Notes under the pieces: generated by a model
Databases searched by the model: none
What the model was told of the DNA's origin: nothing
Seen by the model: only the letters and a program-made list of their open reading frames with translations
Shown: piece by piece, positions 9,137-17,271 of the stretch
Numbering within the stretch: the stretch's first letter is position 1
Layout of the letters: each line of letters opens with the position of its first letter
Position numbers and translations under genes: made by a program
Source: Deltaproteobacteria bacterium
GTDB taxonomy: Bacteria > Desulfobacterota > Desulfomonilia > UBA1062
DNA: 42,018 nucleotides
NCBI GenBank assembly: GCA_017992605.1
Contig: JAGOOG010000018.1
Location: 1 to 42,018 of the forward strand
Direction of reading: 5' to 3'

Positions 9137-11938
9137 ATGAAAGACTTCATCGAGATAAAAGGCGCCAGCGAGCACAACCTCAAGGGTATCGACGTGCGCA
9201 TACCGAGGAACCGGTTCGTCGTGGTCACCGGCGTATCCGGTTCAGGCAAATCCACGCTTGCCTTCGACACGCTCTATGCCGAGGGCCAGAGACGATACGT
9301 CGAATCGCTCAGTGCCTATGCCAGGCAGTTCCTCGAGCAGATGCCCAAGCCCCAGGTCGATTCCATCGAGGGGCTCTCGCCGGCCATAGCCATCGAGCAG
9401 AAGACGACCTCGAACAATCCCCGGTCAACGGTGGGCACGGTCACCGAGGTCTATGACTACCTGCGTGTCCTCTTCGCCCGGACTGGGACGCCCCACTGCT
9501 GGGTCTGCGGGAGGCCCATACAGTCCATGACCATCCAGCAGATGGCCCAGTCCGTCATGGATATCGGGCCCGGGAGCAGGATCATGCTCCTGGCACCGGT
9601 GGTGACGGGACGCAAGGGGGAATATGCGAAGCTCCTGGACAAGCTCTCGCGCGAGGGTTTTGTCCGCGTACGCATAAACGGCGAGTTCTTCGATCTGGAG
9701 GATGTCCCGAAGCTGGACAAGAACAGGAAACACACCATCGAGGTGGTGATCGACAGGGTCGTGCTCAAGGACGGGGTCGTCTCGCGCCTGATCGATTCCA
9801 TAGAGATGGCGTGCAGGCTTTCCGGGGGCACCCTGGCAGTGGTCGACGACAAGGACGGATACACCGTCTACTCCGAGCACCATGGCTGCCCGGTCTGCAA
9901 CACCTCACTGCCCGAGATTTCGCCCCGTATGTTCTCCTTCAACAACCCCCACGGTGCGTGCGGAAACTGCCACGGCCTCGGGGTGCTCATCGAGATCGAT
10001 CCGGACCTGGTGGTTCCGGACGGGGACAGGTCCATGGCCCGGGGCGCCATAGCGCCATGGGGCGTGCCTCCCGGGAAATTCGCCGCGCGCATGGTCACCT
10101 ATCTGGCGCGGAACCTGCGATTCGACGAGGACGCGCCCTTCCATGACCTGCCGGAGGATGTGAAGCGGACGATCCTGTACGGCGGCCCCATGAAAGACCA
10201 GTATTCCGCACCCTTCGAGGGCGTCATCCCGAACCTGACGAGACGGATGAAGGAGAGCGACACCGGGGACATCAGCGATGAGATCTCCCGCTTCCTCAAC
10301 ACCATCACCTGTCCCATGTGCTCAGGGGCGCGGCTCAAGAAGGAACTCCTCCATGTCACGATCGGGTCGAAGAACATCTTCGAGCTCACCACCCTGAGCG
10401 TGGACGACCTCATGGGTTTCTTCGACGGCCTGAGGTTCGACAGGAAGGCTGAGGAGATAGCATCCCGCCTCGTCAAGGAGATCATGGACCGCCTCGGGTT
10501 TCTCAGCTCGGTGGGCATCGGGTACCTCACCCTGAGCCGCTCGGCCGGCTCGCTGTCTTCCGGAGAGTTCCAGCGCATCAGGCTCGCCACCCAGATAGGG
10601 TCCGCACTCATGGGTGTCATGTACATCCTTGACGAGCCTACCATAGGGCTCCACCAGCGGGACAACGAACGCCTCATCGGCACGCTGAAGCGCCTGCGGG
10701 ATCTCGGCAACACGCTCATCGTCGTCGAGCACGACGAAGACACCATCCTGAGCGCAGACCACGTCATCGACATGGGGCCGGGCGCAGGCGAGCAAGGGGG
10801 CCGCGTCGTGTTTCAGGGCGACCCCGACGCCCTCGTGAGTGACTCCTCCTCGCTGACCGGACGCTATCTCTCGGGACGGCTGCGCATCCATGCACCCGGG
10901 CACAGGAGGAGACCGCGGGCAGGCTGCCTGGGCATTTCCGGGGCACGCGCCAACAACCTGAAGGACATCAGCGTGAACATACCCCTGGGTCTCTTCACCT
11001 GTGTCACCGGGGTGTCGGGATCGGGCAAGTCGAGCCTCATCATCGACACGCTTTATCCTTTTCTCACGGGCGTGCTGTCCTCACAACGTGTCCAGAACCT
11101 GCCCGTCAAGGCTGTAACCGGGATCGAGAACATAGACCGGGTCATCAACGTGGATCAGAGTCCCATCGGCAGGACGCCGCGATCCAATCCCGCCACGTAC
11201 ACCGGGGTCTTCACCCTGATCAGGGAGCTCTTTTCCCAGCTTCCGGACGCGAAGGTACGGGGCTACAGGCCGGGAAGGTTCAGCTTCAACGTCAAGGGAG
11301 GCAGGTGCGAGGCCTGCCAGGGCGACGGGCTCATCAAGATAGAGATGCATTTCCTCCCCGACGTGTACGTCATGTGCGACCAGTGCCAGGGGAAACGCTT
11401 CAACGAAGAGACCCTGGACATCAGGTACAAGGGGAACTCCATAGCCGATGTGCTGGACATGACCGTGAGCCAGGCCTACGAACTCTTTGACGCGGTGCCG
11501 AAAATCAAGCGGAAACTCAAGACCCTCATCGACGTGGGCATGGATTATATCAGGCTCGGTCAGAGCGCCACCACGCTCTCCGGCGGCGAGGCACAGCGGA
11601 CGAAGCTCGCGAGGGAACTCTCCAAGCGCGCGAGCGGACGCACGGTCTATATCCTGGACGAACCCACCACGGGCCTTCACTTCGACGACATCAACAAGCT
11701 CCTCATCGTCCTGCACCGTCTCGTGGACGAGGGAAACACGGTCATCGTGATCGAGCACAACATGGACATCATATGCTCCGCAGACCACGTCATCGACCTC
11801 GGGCCCGAGGGCGGGGACGGTGGCGGGAATGTCGTGGCGGCGGGGAGCCCCGACGAGGTCGCGAAGGTCAGAGCGTCATACACGGGACGGTTCCTGAAGA
11901 AGCACCTCAAGAAGAATCCCCTCCCCGAACTCCATTGA
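9137..11938 (+). CDS. uvrA: Excinuclease ABC subunit UvrA
   Basis: A 933-residue damage-recognition ATPase of nucleotide excision repair. It contains two ABC ATPase modules: Walker [15 protein letters not shown] near residue 31 and [14 protein letters not shown] near 625. Zinc sites are visible as [25 protein letters not shown] with the following ACGNCHG; and CEACQGDG with CDQCQGKRF. The C-terminal signature [13 protein letters not shown] and both DEPT Walker B blocks ([30 protein letters not shown]) are intact. The first ABC signature reads [12 protein letters not shown] at 473 instead of the usual LSGGEAQ. Length is typical of UvrA, so this is the repair protein and not a drug-resistance paralogue. 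No uvrB or uvrC is in the window. Confidence 0.97.
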   Translation: MKDFIEIKGASEHNLKGIDVRIPRNRFVVVTGVSGSGKSTLAFDTLYAEGQRRYVESLSAYARQFLEQMPKPQVDSIEGLSPAIAIEQKTTSNNPRSTVGTVTEVYDYLRVLFARTGTPHCWVCGRPIQSMTIQQMAQSVMDIGPGSRIMLLAPVVTGRKGEYAKLLDKLSREGFVRVRINGEFFDLEDVPKLDKNRKHTIEVVIDRVVLKDGVVSRLIDSIEMACRLSGGTLAVVDDKDGYTVYSEHHGCPVCNTSLPEISPRMFSFNNPHGACGNCHGLGVLIEIDPDLVVPDGDRSMARGAIAPWGVPPGKFAARMVTYLARNLRFDEDAPFHDLPEDVKRTILYGGPMKDQYSAPFEGVIPNLTRRMKESDTGDISDEISRFLNTITCPMCSGARLKKELLHVTIGSKNIFELTTLSVDDLMGFFDGLRFDRKAEEIASRLVKEIMDRLGFLSSVGIGYLTLSRSAGSLSSGEFQRIRLATQIGSALMGVMYILDEPTIGLHQRDNERLIGTLKRLRDLGNTLIVVEHDEDTILSADHVIDMGPGAGEQGGRVVFQGDPDALVSDSSSLTGRYLSGRLRIHAPGHRRRPRAGCLGISGARANNLKDISVNIPLGLFTCVTGVSGSGKSSLIIDTLYPFLTGVLSSQRVQNLPVKAVTGIENIDRVINVDQSPIGRTPRSNPATYTGVFTLIRELFSQLPDAKVRGYRPGRFSFNVKGGRCEACQGDGLIKIEMHFLPDVYVMCDQCQGKRFNEETLDIRYKGNSIADVLDMTVSQAYELFDAVPKIKRKLKTLIDVGMDYIRLGQSATTLSGGEAQRTKLARELSKRASGRTVYILDEPTTGLHFDDINKLLIVLHRLVDEGNTVIVIEHNMDIICSADHVIDLGPEGGDGGGNVVAAGSPDEVAKVRASYTGRFLKKHLKKNPLPELH

Positions 11939-12031
11939 CTGGCCCCACCGACTGTGGTTAGACTGCTATCATATTGAATGAGCGGCAATTTGATCCGCAG
12001 GGATACATGCAAGAAAGAGGGGGGTAAGACA

Positions 12032-13051
12032 ATGAAGAGATTTCTTGTAGGTGCTGTCTGTGTCCTGTCCATGATCATCGTGCTCTTCGCCACCGGAAGT
12101 GCCGAGGACAAGAAGGTCAGGGTGGAAGTCCTCCAGGTGACCAACATAGAGCCATATCAGAATTCATACTCGGGCTTCGTCAACGAGCTCGCACGAAACG
12201 GTTTCGTGCAGGGCAAGAACCTGGAGATCCGTCGCAAGATCATCGGGTTCGACATGGAGAAGGCCAGCCTGTGGAGCAGGGTGGGCGTGCTCATGCAGAT
12301 CAAGAGCGAGGCCATGCGCATCGCCGACGTGAAGCCCGACCTGGTCCTTACCATCGGCACCCCTTCGACCAAATTCTCAAAGGACAAGGTGGTCGGGGCC
12401 AACATTCCGCTCGTCTTCACCGCTGTGGCCATCCCCACGGCTGCGGGCTGCAAATCGCTGACCCAGGCCGGGCCTGGATTCACCGGGGCGACATTGTACA
12501 TGAGCATGAAGGACGCGATGAAGATCGTGAAGCTGGCCTTCCCGAACCTCAAGACCATCGGTATGGTCCACAGCGACGACGAGAACGGCGTCGCCCATGT
12601 GGATGAGGCCAAGGCCGTCGGCCCGACCCTCGGGATAAAGGTCCTGGCAAGACAGATCGACAAGAACGACAAGATAACCCCGGTGCTTGCCGAGCTCCAG
12701 AAACAGGGCATGCAAGCCTTTGCCGTACCACTGGACACCTATTACGGCATGAGGGATTACGCGGCCTGCGAAGAGTTGGAAAGGTTCTCCCTGCAGACGA
12801 AGATCCCGGTCTTCAGCTTCGCGCTCATGAAGGTGCCCGGTGCCCTCCTCTATGTCGGGTCAGACTTCGGCGAGATCGGCACGCTCTCCGGCCGGCAGGC
12901 ATCGAAGATCCTCAAGGGCGAGGCGAAGCCGGACACCCTTCCCATCCTCAAACAGGAGGACCTGAAGATCCTCGTCGACACGAAGATGATGAAGAAGCTC
13001 AACCGGCAGCTCCCCATGGAGATACTGCAGGTAGCCCAGGGGATCGAGTGA
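12032..13051 (+). CDS. ABC transporter substrate-binding protein (ABC_sub_bind/TrpX-like)
   Basis: A 339-residue exported protein. The ATG at 12032 is chosen over an in-frame ATG at 11978 because it follows a strong purine-rich site (AGAGGGGGG) and gives a clean signal peptide, with cleavage likely after residue 24 (ATGSA). The mature part reads EVLQVTNIEPYQNSYSGF, then LVLTIGTPSTKFSKDKVVG and IPLVFTAVAIP, then GMVHSDDENG and LYVGSDFGEIGTLSGRQASK. This is the usual order of the PF04392 family, a two-lobed periplasmic binding fold whose better-known members are linked to amino-acid uptake. No permease or ATPase gene is adjacent, so the transporter partner and ligand are unknown. A weak promoter-like pair (TTGACT at 11935, TAGACT at 11959) begins at the uvrA stop codon. 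Confidence 0.85.
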   Translation: MKRFLVGAVCVLSMIIVLFATGSAEDKKVRVEVLQVTNIEPYQNSYSGFVNELARNGFVQGKNLEIRRKIIGFDMEKASLWSRVGVLMQIKSEAMRIADVKPDLVLTIGTPSTKFSKDKVVGANIPLVFTAVAIPTAAGCKSLTQAGPGFTGATLYMSMKDAMKIVKLAFPNLKTIGMVHSDDENGVAHVDEAKAVGPTLGIKVLARQIDKNDKITPVLAELQKQGMQAFAVPLDTYYGMRDYAACEELERFSLQTKIPVFSFALMKVPGALLYVGSDFGEIGTLSGRQASKILKGEAKPDTLPILKQEDLKILVDTKMMKKLNRQLPMEILQVAQGIE

Positions 13052-13137
13052 GACAGGGCACGGGAGTGGAGGCGCACGAAGCGCCTGTGCGCGAACTCCT
13101 CGTTTATGCGGGGTGCGGTTCGGCCCCTACGGGTGGT

Positions 13138-13174
13138 GAGGCATTTCTCGGGCAGAATGCCCGTAAATGCCCTC
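13138..13174 (+). terminator. Long imperfect hairpin, possible terminator before the rpsP promoter
   Basis: CGGGCA at 13149-13154 pairs with TGCCCG at 13158-13163 around a GAA loop. Outside it, GAGGCATTT (13138-13146) pairs with AAATGCCCTC (13165-13174) with one bulged C. The whole forms a long hairpin with a small internal loop. It lies between the substrate-binding-protein gene and the promoter at 13186, where a transcription barrier is expected. It lacks the T-run of a textbook intrinsic terminator, so termination is inferred from position and stem length only. Confidence 0.5.
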
Positions 13175-13185
13175 GGATAAATGAC

Positions 13186-13213
13186 TTGACAATGTTTCGG
13201 CAAGTAATATATG
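13186..13213 (+). promoter_or_regulatory. Sigma-70-type promoter of the rpsP operon
   Basis: A perfect -35 box TTGACA at 13186-13191 is followed 16 bases later by TATATG at 13208-13213, inside the AT-rich run TAATATATG. The predicted transcript starts near 13220, about 40 bases before the rpsP ATG, which is preceded by AAAGGGGAG. It is the strongest promoter-like sequence in the window, fitting a ribosomal protein operon. Confidence 0.7.
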
Positions 13214-13259
13214 TGTGGCAACCTAGAATGCAGACAGAGCGAAAGGGGAGTCCAGATAC

Positions 13260-13505
13260 ATGGCAGTTAGCATCAGATTGACCCGTGGCGGCGCCACCAA
13301 GAAGCCTTTCTATCGAGTTGTCGTGACCGACTCGCGCTGCAAGCGCGACGGCCGGTTCATAGAGATAGTCGGTTATTTCGATCCCAAGTTCAGGCCCGAG
13401 AGCATAAACCTGAAGATGGATCGCATCAAGGAATGGGTTGCCAACGGCGGACAGCTCACGCCGGCTGTGAAAAAGCTCATCAAGGACAAAGGATACTCGC
13501 TCTAA
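13260..13505 (+). CDS. rpsP: 30S ribosomal protein S16
   Basis: An 81-residue protein with the S16 N-terminal signature [20 protein letters not shown] and the conserved VVTDSR and [12 protein letters not shown] blocks. S16 binds 16S rRNA and helps assemble the body of the 30S subunit. Length is typical. An AAAGGGGAG ribosome site lies upstream. It is the first gene of a plus-strand operon that continues through khpA, rimM, trmD and rplS, the standard order in many bacteria. The promoter is at 13186-13213. Confidence 0.98.
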   Translation: MAVSIRLTRGGATKKPFYRVVVTDSRCKRDGRFIEIVGYFDPKFRPESINLKMDRIKEWVANGGQLTPAVKKLIKDKGYSL

Positions 13506-13538
13506 GACATCTTCACTCTGTCACCGAGGTGGTGTTCC

Positions 13539-13769
13539 ATGAGAGAGCTCATCGAGCTGATCGCAAAGGCTTTGGTCGATTATCCTGACGAGGTGAGGGT
13601 CTCCGAGGTCGAGGGAGAGGTCACATCCGTCATCGAGCTGAGGGTTGCCAAGTCCGATCTCGGCAAGGTCATCGGCAAGGAAGGCCGCACGGCCCGGGCA
13701 ATGCGGACGCTCCTTACCGCTGCCTCCACCAAGATGAAGAAGAGGGCGGTACTGGAAATCATCGAATAG
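13539..13769 (+). CDS. khpA: KH-domain RNA-binding protein KhpA
   Basis: A 76-residue single KH domain. The RNA-gripping GxxG loop is seen in [19 protein letters not shown] (GKEG near residue 51). It belongs to the YlqC/KhpA family, which binds RNA, often as a partner of KhpB, and in Gram-positive species affects cell elongation. It lies between rpsP and rimM, its usual place, with five bases before rimM. An SD-like GAGGTGGTG precedes the ATG. It acts in the cytoplasm. Confidence 0.93.
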   Translation: MRELIELIAKALVDYPDEVRVSEVEGEVTSVIELRVAKSDLGKVIGKEGRTARAMRTLLTAASTKMKKRAVLEIIE

Positions 13770-13774
13770 GCCCG

Positions 13775-14278
13775 ATGTCGGATCTTGTGGAGATCGCGCG
13801 GATCAAAGGTCCGCATGGCCTCAAGGGCAGGCTCAGGATCCTATCCCTCAGTGGTTCCTCTGAACATTTCAAGCACTACACGCACCTCATCATCGGCCTC
13901 ACGGGCTCTCCGCTGAGACTCCTGTCCGTGGAACAGAGAAAGGGGGGTGCCATCGTGGCCCTGGAGGGTCTCACCCACATCTCGCAGGTCGAGCATCTCG
14001 CCGGGGAGGTGCTGTACGTGCGCAGGGATCAACTTCCGGAACCGGGTGAAGACGAGTTCTACTGGCGGGACCTCCTGGGCCTCAGGGTCATGGACACGCA
14101 GGGGAACGAGTGGGGGGAGGTGGTGAGGATCTTTTCCACCGGGAGCAACGACGTGCTCGAGGTGAACAGGGACAAGCGCCACCTGATACCCGTCACCAAA
14201 GACGTCGTGCGCGAGATCTCGCTCGAGGGCGGCCGCATCGTCATCGATGCCTCCCTCCTGGAAGAGATCCTGGATTGA
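13775..14278 (+). CDS. rimM: Ribosome maturation factor RimM
   Basis: A 167-residue protein. RimM binds S19 and helps mature the head of the 30S subunit. The N-terminal VEIARIKGPHGLKGRLRI block is the RimM signature (typically xGKIxxPHGLRGEv). The C-terminal half (DEFYWRDLLGLRVMDTQGNE, then STGSNDVLEV, then HLIPVTKDVVREI) is the PRC-barrel domain. Its start is five bases after khpA, and it ends 13 bases before the chosen trmD start, so the three are surely co-transcribed. Confidence 0.95.
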   Translation: MSDLVEIARIKGPHGLKGRLRILSLSGSSEHFKHYTHLIIGLTGSPLRLLSVEQRKGGAIVALEGLTHISQVEHLAGEVLYVRRDQLPEPGEDEFYWRDLLGLRVMDTQGNEWGEVVRIFSTGSNDVLEVNRDKRHLIPVTKDVVREISLEGGRIVIDASLLEEILD

Positions 14279-14291
14279 GGACCTCAAAAAC

Positions 14292-15008
14292 ATGCATATC
14301 AATATCATCACCCTGTTTCCCGGCATGTTCGACGGGGTCTTCCGGGAGAGCATCCTTGCCCGTGCCGTTGCAAAAGGCATCGTGACGATGCGTGTGATTT
14401 CCCTGCGGGAGCATGGTCTCGGGCCCCACAGGGTCGTCGACGACACCCCCTACGGCGGGGGCGGCGGCATGATACTCAGGCCCGAGCCCATTGCAGCGGC
14501 CATAAACGACCTGGTTTGCCGGGGGCGGGTCATCCTCACCACGCCACGGGGCAGGCCCTTTTCCCAGCATGACGCGCTGCGCCTGAGCGGAGAACCTGCG
14601 ATAACCCTCCTGTGCGGACACTACGAAGGCGTCGACGAACGGGTGTCACAGCTTTTCGTGGACGAGGAACTTTCCATCGGGGATTACGTCCTCACCGGGG
14701 GAGAACTCCCCGCCATGGTCATGACGGACGCCATCGTCCGTCTTCTGCCCGGGGTGCTGGGCAGAGACAGCCTCCACACGGGCGATTCACACTACGACGG
14801 CATCCTGGAGCACCCCCACTACACGAGGCCCCGACAATTCATGGGGCTGAGCGTGCCCGAGGTCCTTCTGTCGGGCGATCACGCACAAATCCGTTCATGG
14901 CGCGAGGCCATGGCCCTGGAAAAGACCCGTGCCGTGAGACCCGATCTCATCGATCGGTTGCCGGCCCCTCCCAGGAAAGGGCCGGGGACCGGGAATGGAA
15001 GCGGCTGA
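14292..15008 (+). CDS. trmD: tRNA (guanine-N1-)-methyltransferase
   Basis: A 238-residue SPOUT-class enzyme that methylates G37 of tRNAs using S-adenosylmethionine, protecting the reading frame. Signatures include the N-terminus MHINIITLFPGMFDGVFRES, VDDTPYGGGGGM, LLCGHYEGVDERV and the trefoil-knot loop IGDYVLTGGELPAM. The ATG at 14292 is preferred to the upstream in-frame ATG at 14247 because it begins exactly at the conserved N-terminus and is preceded by GAGG. The 14247 start would overlap rimM by 32 bases. Its TGA overlaps the next ATG (TGATG at 15006-15010). Confidence 0.97.
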   Translation: MHINIITLFPGMFDGVFRESILARAVAKGIVTMRVISLREHGLGPHRVVDDTPYGGGGGMILRPEPIAAAINDLVCRGRVILTTPRGRPFSQHDALRLSGEPAITLLCGHYEGVDERVSQLFVDEELSIGDYVLTGGELPAMVMTDAIVRLLPGVLGRDSLHTGDSHYDGILEHPHYTRPRQFMGLSVPEVLLSGDHAQIRSWREAMALEKTRAVRPDLIDRLPAPPRKGPGTGNGSG

Positions 15009-15529
15009 TGCTTTCCGTTGCGCTGCTGCACTGGCCCTGCCTCGACAAGAACGGGAACGAGATAGCCACGGCCATAACAAACCTTGACCTTCACGATTGT
15101 GCAAGAGTATGCTTGACATACGGCATCGATACGCTCTATATCGTTCACCCAAACCGGGGCCAGTTGGATTTCGCCGGGCGCATCACGGAACACTGGCTCA
15201 GGGGGTTCGGCGGACAGTACAACCCCTCCCGGAAAAGGGCTCTGGAGATTATACGGCTCGCTGCAGGTCTTGACGAAGTCAAGCGGCAGACCAAGGCCCT
15301 CATGGTGGGAACCTCGGCCAGGACGACGCCCGGCTGCATAACCTGGAGCGAAGCGAGGGTGCTCGCACACACCCGCGACACGTGCCTGCTGTTCGGAACG
15401 GGCTGGGGCATTTCACCGCGGATGTTCGAGGCGTTCGATGCCGTGGTGGAGCCCATTGCGGGAAGGGGAGACTTCAACCATCTCTCTGTCCGGGCAGCCG
15501 TGGCCATAGCCATAGACAGGATAGCTTAG
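15008..15529 (+). CDS. SPOUT-type RNA methyltransferase (Methyltrn_RNA_4 family)
   Basis: A 173-residue protein starting [20 protein letters not shown]. The conserved N-terminus, the VGTSART block and the knot-like [11 protein letters not shown] block match the RNA methyltransferase family PF09936. This family is frequently encoded between trmD and rplS in Deltaproteobacteria, Aquificae and relatives. The fold implies S-adenosylmethionine-dependent methylation of RNA, probably tRNA or rRNA, but to my knowledge the target has not been established. The ATG overlaps the trmD stop (TGATG), so translation is coupled. A longer frame opening upstream at 14612 is only trmD read in another frame. Confidence 0.88.
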   Translation: MLSVALLHWPCLDKNGNEIATAITNLDLHDCARVCLTYGIDTLYIVHPNRGQLDFAGRITEHWLRGFGGQYNPSRKRALEIIRLAAGLDEVKRQTKALMVGTSARTTPGCITWSEARVLAHTRDTCLLFGTGWGISPRMFEAFDAVVEPIAGRGDFNHLSVRAAVAIAIDRIA

Positions 15530-15537
15530 GAGGAACG

Positions 15538-15882
15538 ATGGACATCTTGGATGCTTTCGAAAAATCGCAGATGAAGGAAGGGCTGCCCGAAATACGTATC
15601 GGTGATAAGGTCCGTGTCTCCATGAAAATTGTCGAGGGGTCGCGGTCGCGTTCCCAGATCTTTGAGGGTGTCGTGATTGCACGTCATCGTGGGAACAACC
15701 GCGAATCCATTACCGTGAGGAAGCAGTCCTACTCGGTGGGCGTGGAAAGGGTCTTTCCCCTCCATGCGCCGAGCGTGGAGAAGGTGGAGGTCGTGAGCCA
15801 CGCCAAGGTCAGGCGCGCGAAGCTCTACTACATGAGGGAGCTCAGAGGCAAGGCGGCCCGTCTCAGGGAGATACGCAGCTAG
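15538..15882 (+). CDS. rplS: 50S ribosomal protein L19
   Basis: A 114-residue protein at the subunit interface of the ribosome. The L19 signatures are [50 protein letters not shown] and the C-terminal [19 protein letters not shown]. The ATG at 15538 has a near-perfect AGGAGG seven bases upstream, and the family N-terminus ([13 protein letters not shown]) fits, so the longer in-frame start at 15382 is rejected. Only one base separates its stop from rnhB. Confidence 0.98.
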   Translation: MDILDAFEKSQMKEGLPEIRIGDKVRVSMKIVEGSRSRSQIFEGVVIARHRGNNRESITVRKQSYSVGVERVFPLHAPSVEKVEVVSHAKVRRAKLYYMRELRGKAARLREIRS

Positions 15883-15883
15883 C

Positions 15884-16474
15884 ATGCCCCTGGAAGACGA
15901 CCTCATCGCCAGCGGCAGGTGGCCCATCTGCGGGGTTGATGAGGCCGGGAGAGGTCCTCTTGCCGGCCCGGTCGTGGCCGCAGCGGTCATCATGGGCCCT
16001 GCCTGCCCGCTGCGCACCGTGGTGAAGGACTCGAAGAGGCTCTCCGCATCCCGCCGCGAAGACATCTACGGCAAGCTGTTAGCTTCTGAAGACGTGCAGA
16101 TAGGGGTCTCCATCGTCGACGCGCCTGCCATCGATACCATGAACATACTGAGGGCTACCCTTGCAGCCATGCGCGAAGCCGTGGGAAGGCTGAGCATCGC
16201 CCCCGTGGCAGCACTCGTGGACGGAAATGCGGCTCCTTCCGTCTCCTGTGCCTGCTACACGGTCGTCAAGGGAGATCAGACCGAGCCGTCCATATCCGCA
16301 GCGAGCATAATAGCAAAGGTGACCCGGGACAGGATCATGGAGCAGATGGACGGCCTCTATCCAGGCTACGGCTTTTCCCGGCACAAGGGGTACCCCACCA
16401 GAGACCATTTCGCAGCCATCCGCAGGCTCGGCGCGTGTCCCATTCACAGGAGGTCCTTCAAGGGTGTGTCCTAG
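15884..16474 (+). CDS. rnhB: Ribonuclease HII
   Basis: A 196-residue endonuclease that cuts the RNA strand of RNA/DNA hybrids and starts removal of misincorporated ribonucleotides. The active-site block VDEAGRGPLAGPVVAAAV begins near residue 18 and supplies the first Asp and Glu. VVKDSKRLS, ALVDGNA, VKGDQTEPSISAASIIAKV and YGFSRHKGYPT are the other conserved blocks. Length is typical. It sits directly after rplS, as in many genomes, and overlaps the next gene by 11 bases. Confidence 0.97.
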   Translation: MPLEDDLIASGRWPICGVDEAGRGPLAGPVVAAAVIMGPACPLRTVVKDSKRLSASRREDIYGKLLASEDVQIGVSIVDAPAIDTMNILRATLAAMREAVGRLSIAPVAALVDGNAAPSVSCACYTVVKGDQTEPSISAASIIAKVTRDRIMEQMDGLYPGYGFSRHKGYPTRDHFAAIRRLGACPIHRRSFKGVS

Positions 16475-16820
16475 ATCCTCACGGGAAAAGGGGTCCATCG
16501 GAGAAGAAATCGCCAGGAAGTACCTCACGGAAATCGGCTTCACGATACTCGACGCAAACTTCCATGCGCGTGCGGGAGAGATAGACATTGTTGCCCGAGA
16601 GGGAGAGGAGCTTGTCTTCGTCGAGGTCAAGACGGCCATGGGAACCACCTTCGGAAACCCGGCGTACTGGGTCCCGCATTGGAAGCAGCGGCGCATCATC
16701 CTGGCCTCACTGACGTATGCACACAGGAAGGGACTTGCACAGGCCCCCATGCGCTTCGATGTCATCACGGTCGACCCGGAAAGAAAGGTGTTCCATGTGC
16801 GCGACGCGTTCAGGGCCTGA
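16464..16820 (+). CDS. YraN/UPF0102 family nuclease-like protein
   Basis: A 118-residue protein. The GTG at 16464 is used as start; a perfect AGGAGG at 16448-16453, within rnhB, supports it. The family blocks are GSIGEEIARKYLTEIGFTIL, then RAGEIDIVAREGEELVFVEVKT. The D and E-x-K residues in that stretch form the PD-(D/E)XK nuclease signature. Proteins of this family resemble Holliday-junction resolvases, but no accepted substrate is known to me. It lies inside a run of nucleic-acid hydrolases, overlapping rnhB by 11 bases and the Mut7-C gene by 26. Confidence 0.9.
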   Translation: MCPRSSREKGSIGEEIARKYLTEIGFTILDANFHARAGEIDIVAREGEELVFVEVKTAMGTTFGNPAYWVPHWKQRRIILASLTYAHRKGLAQAPMRFDVITVDPERKVFHVRDAFRA

Positions 16821-17268
16821 TCTCTGTTTCCTCTGCGACCAGAACCTGGGCCGGCTCACACGGTGGCTGAGAATCCTCGGGTTCGACGCCGAGTACATGC
16901 ACGGCTACGACCAGGGGCGTATCGACAGGGCCATCGCGGACGGCAGGATCGTGTTGACCAGGAAGTCCTCCCTGGCGGGCAGAAGGTCCGTGCTCGTCAT
17001 CAGGCACGACCGGGTGCACGACCAGCTCCTCGAGCTTGGCGGTATTTTCGATCTCTCCTGCAGGATCAAGGCATTCTCACGGTGCTCCCTCTGCAACACC
17101 GGGCTCGTGCATGTCCCTCGCGACGAGGTGAAAGGCCTGGTCCCCGACTATGTCCATGCCACCTGCGAGGCCTTCGCCCGATGCCCGTCCTGCGGCCGCA
17201 TCTACTGGAAGGGTACCCATTTCACCCGGGCTTGTGATAGAATGAGATTCACCCTGAAGGGTTGCTGA
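16795..17268 (+). CDS. Mut7-C RNase-domain protein (PIN-like fold plus zinc ribbon)
   Basis: A 157-residue protein of the PF01927 type. The N-terminal half has the conserved DQNLGRLTRWLRILGFDAEY block and VLTRKSSLAGRR, matching the PIN-like Mut7-C domain. The C-terminal half has paired cysteines (CSLCNTGL and CPSCGRIYWKGTH) that likely bind zinc. The family is predicted to be a ribonuclease, named after the C-terminus of C. elegans Mut-7, but direct evidence for the bacterial form is thin. The ATG at 16795 follows AAAGGTG and overlaps the YraN-like gene by 26 bases. Only three bases separate its stop from the DHH gene. Confidence 0.88.
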   Translation: MCATRSGPDLCFLCDQNLGRLTRWLRILGFDAEYMHGYDQGRIDRAIADGRIVLTRKSSLAGRRSVLVIRHDRVHDQLLELGGIFDLSCRIKAFSRCSLCNTGLVHVPRDEVKGLVPDYVHATCEAFARCPSCGRIYWKGTHFTRACDRMRFTLKGC

Positions 17269-17271
17269 CTA

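Noticed and set aside
11935-11964. A promoter for the substrate-binding-protein gene (TTGACT-18-TAGACT)
   Set aside because: Both boxes are weak and the -35 overlaps the uvrA stop; kept only as a remark under the gene.
13205-13210. TAATAT as the -10 of the rpsP promoter
   Set aside because: It lies only 13 bases after TTGACA, too close for sigma-70; TATATG three bases later gives 16.
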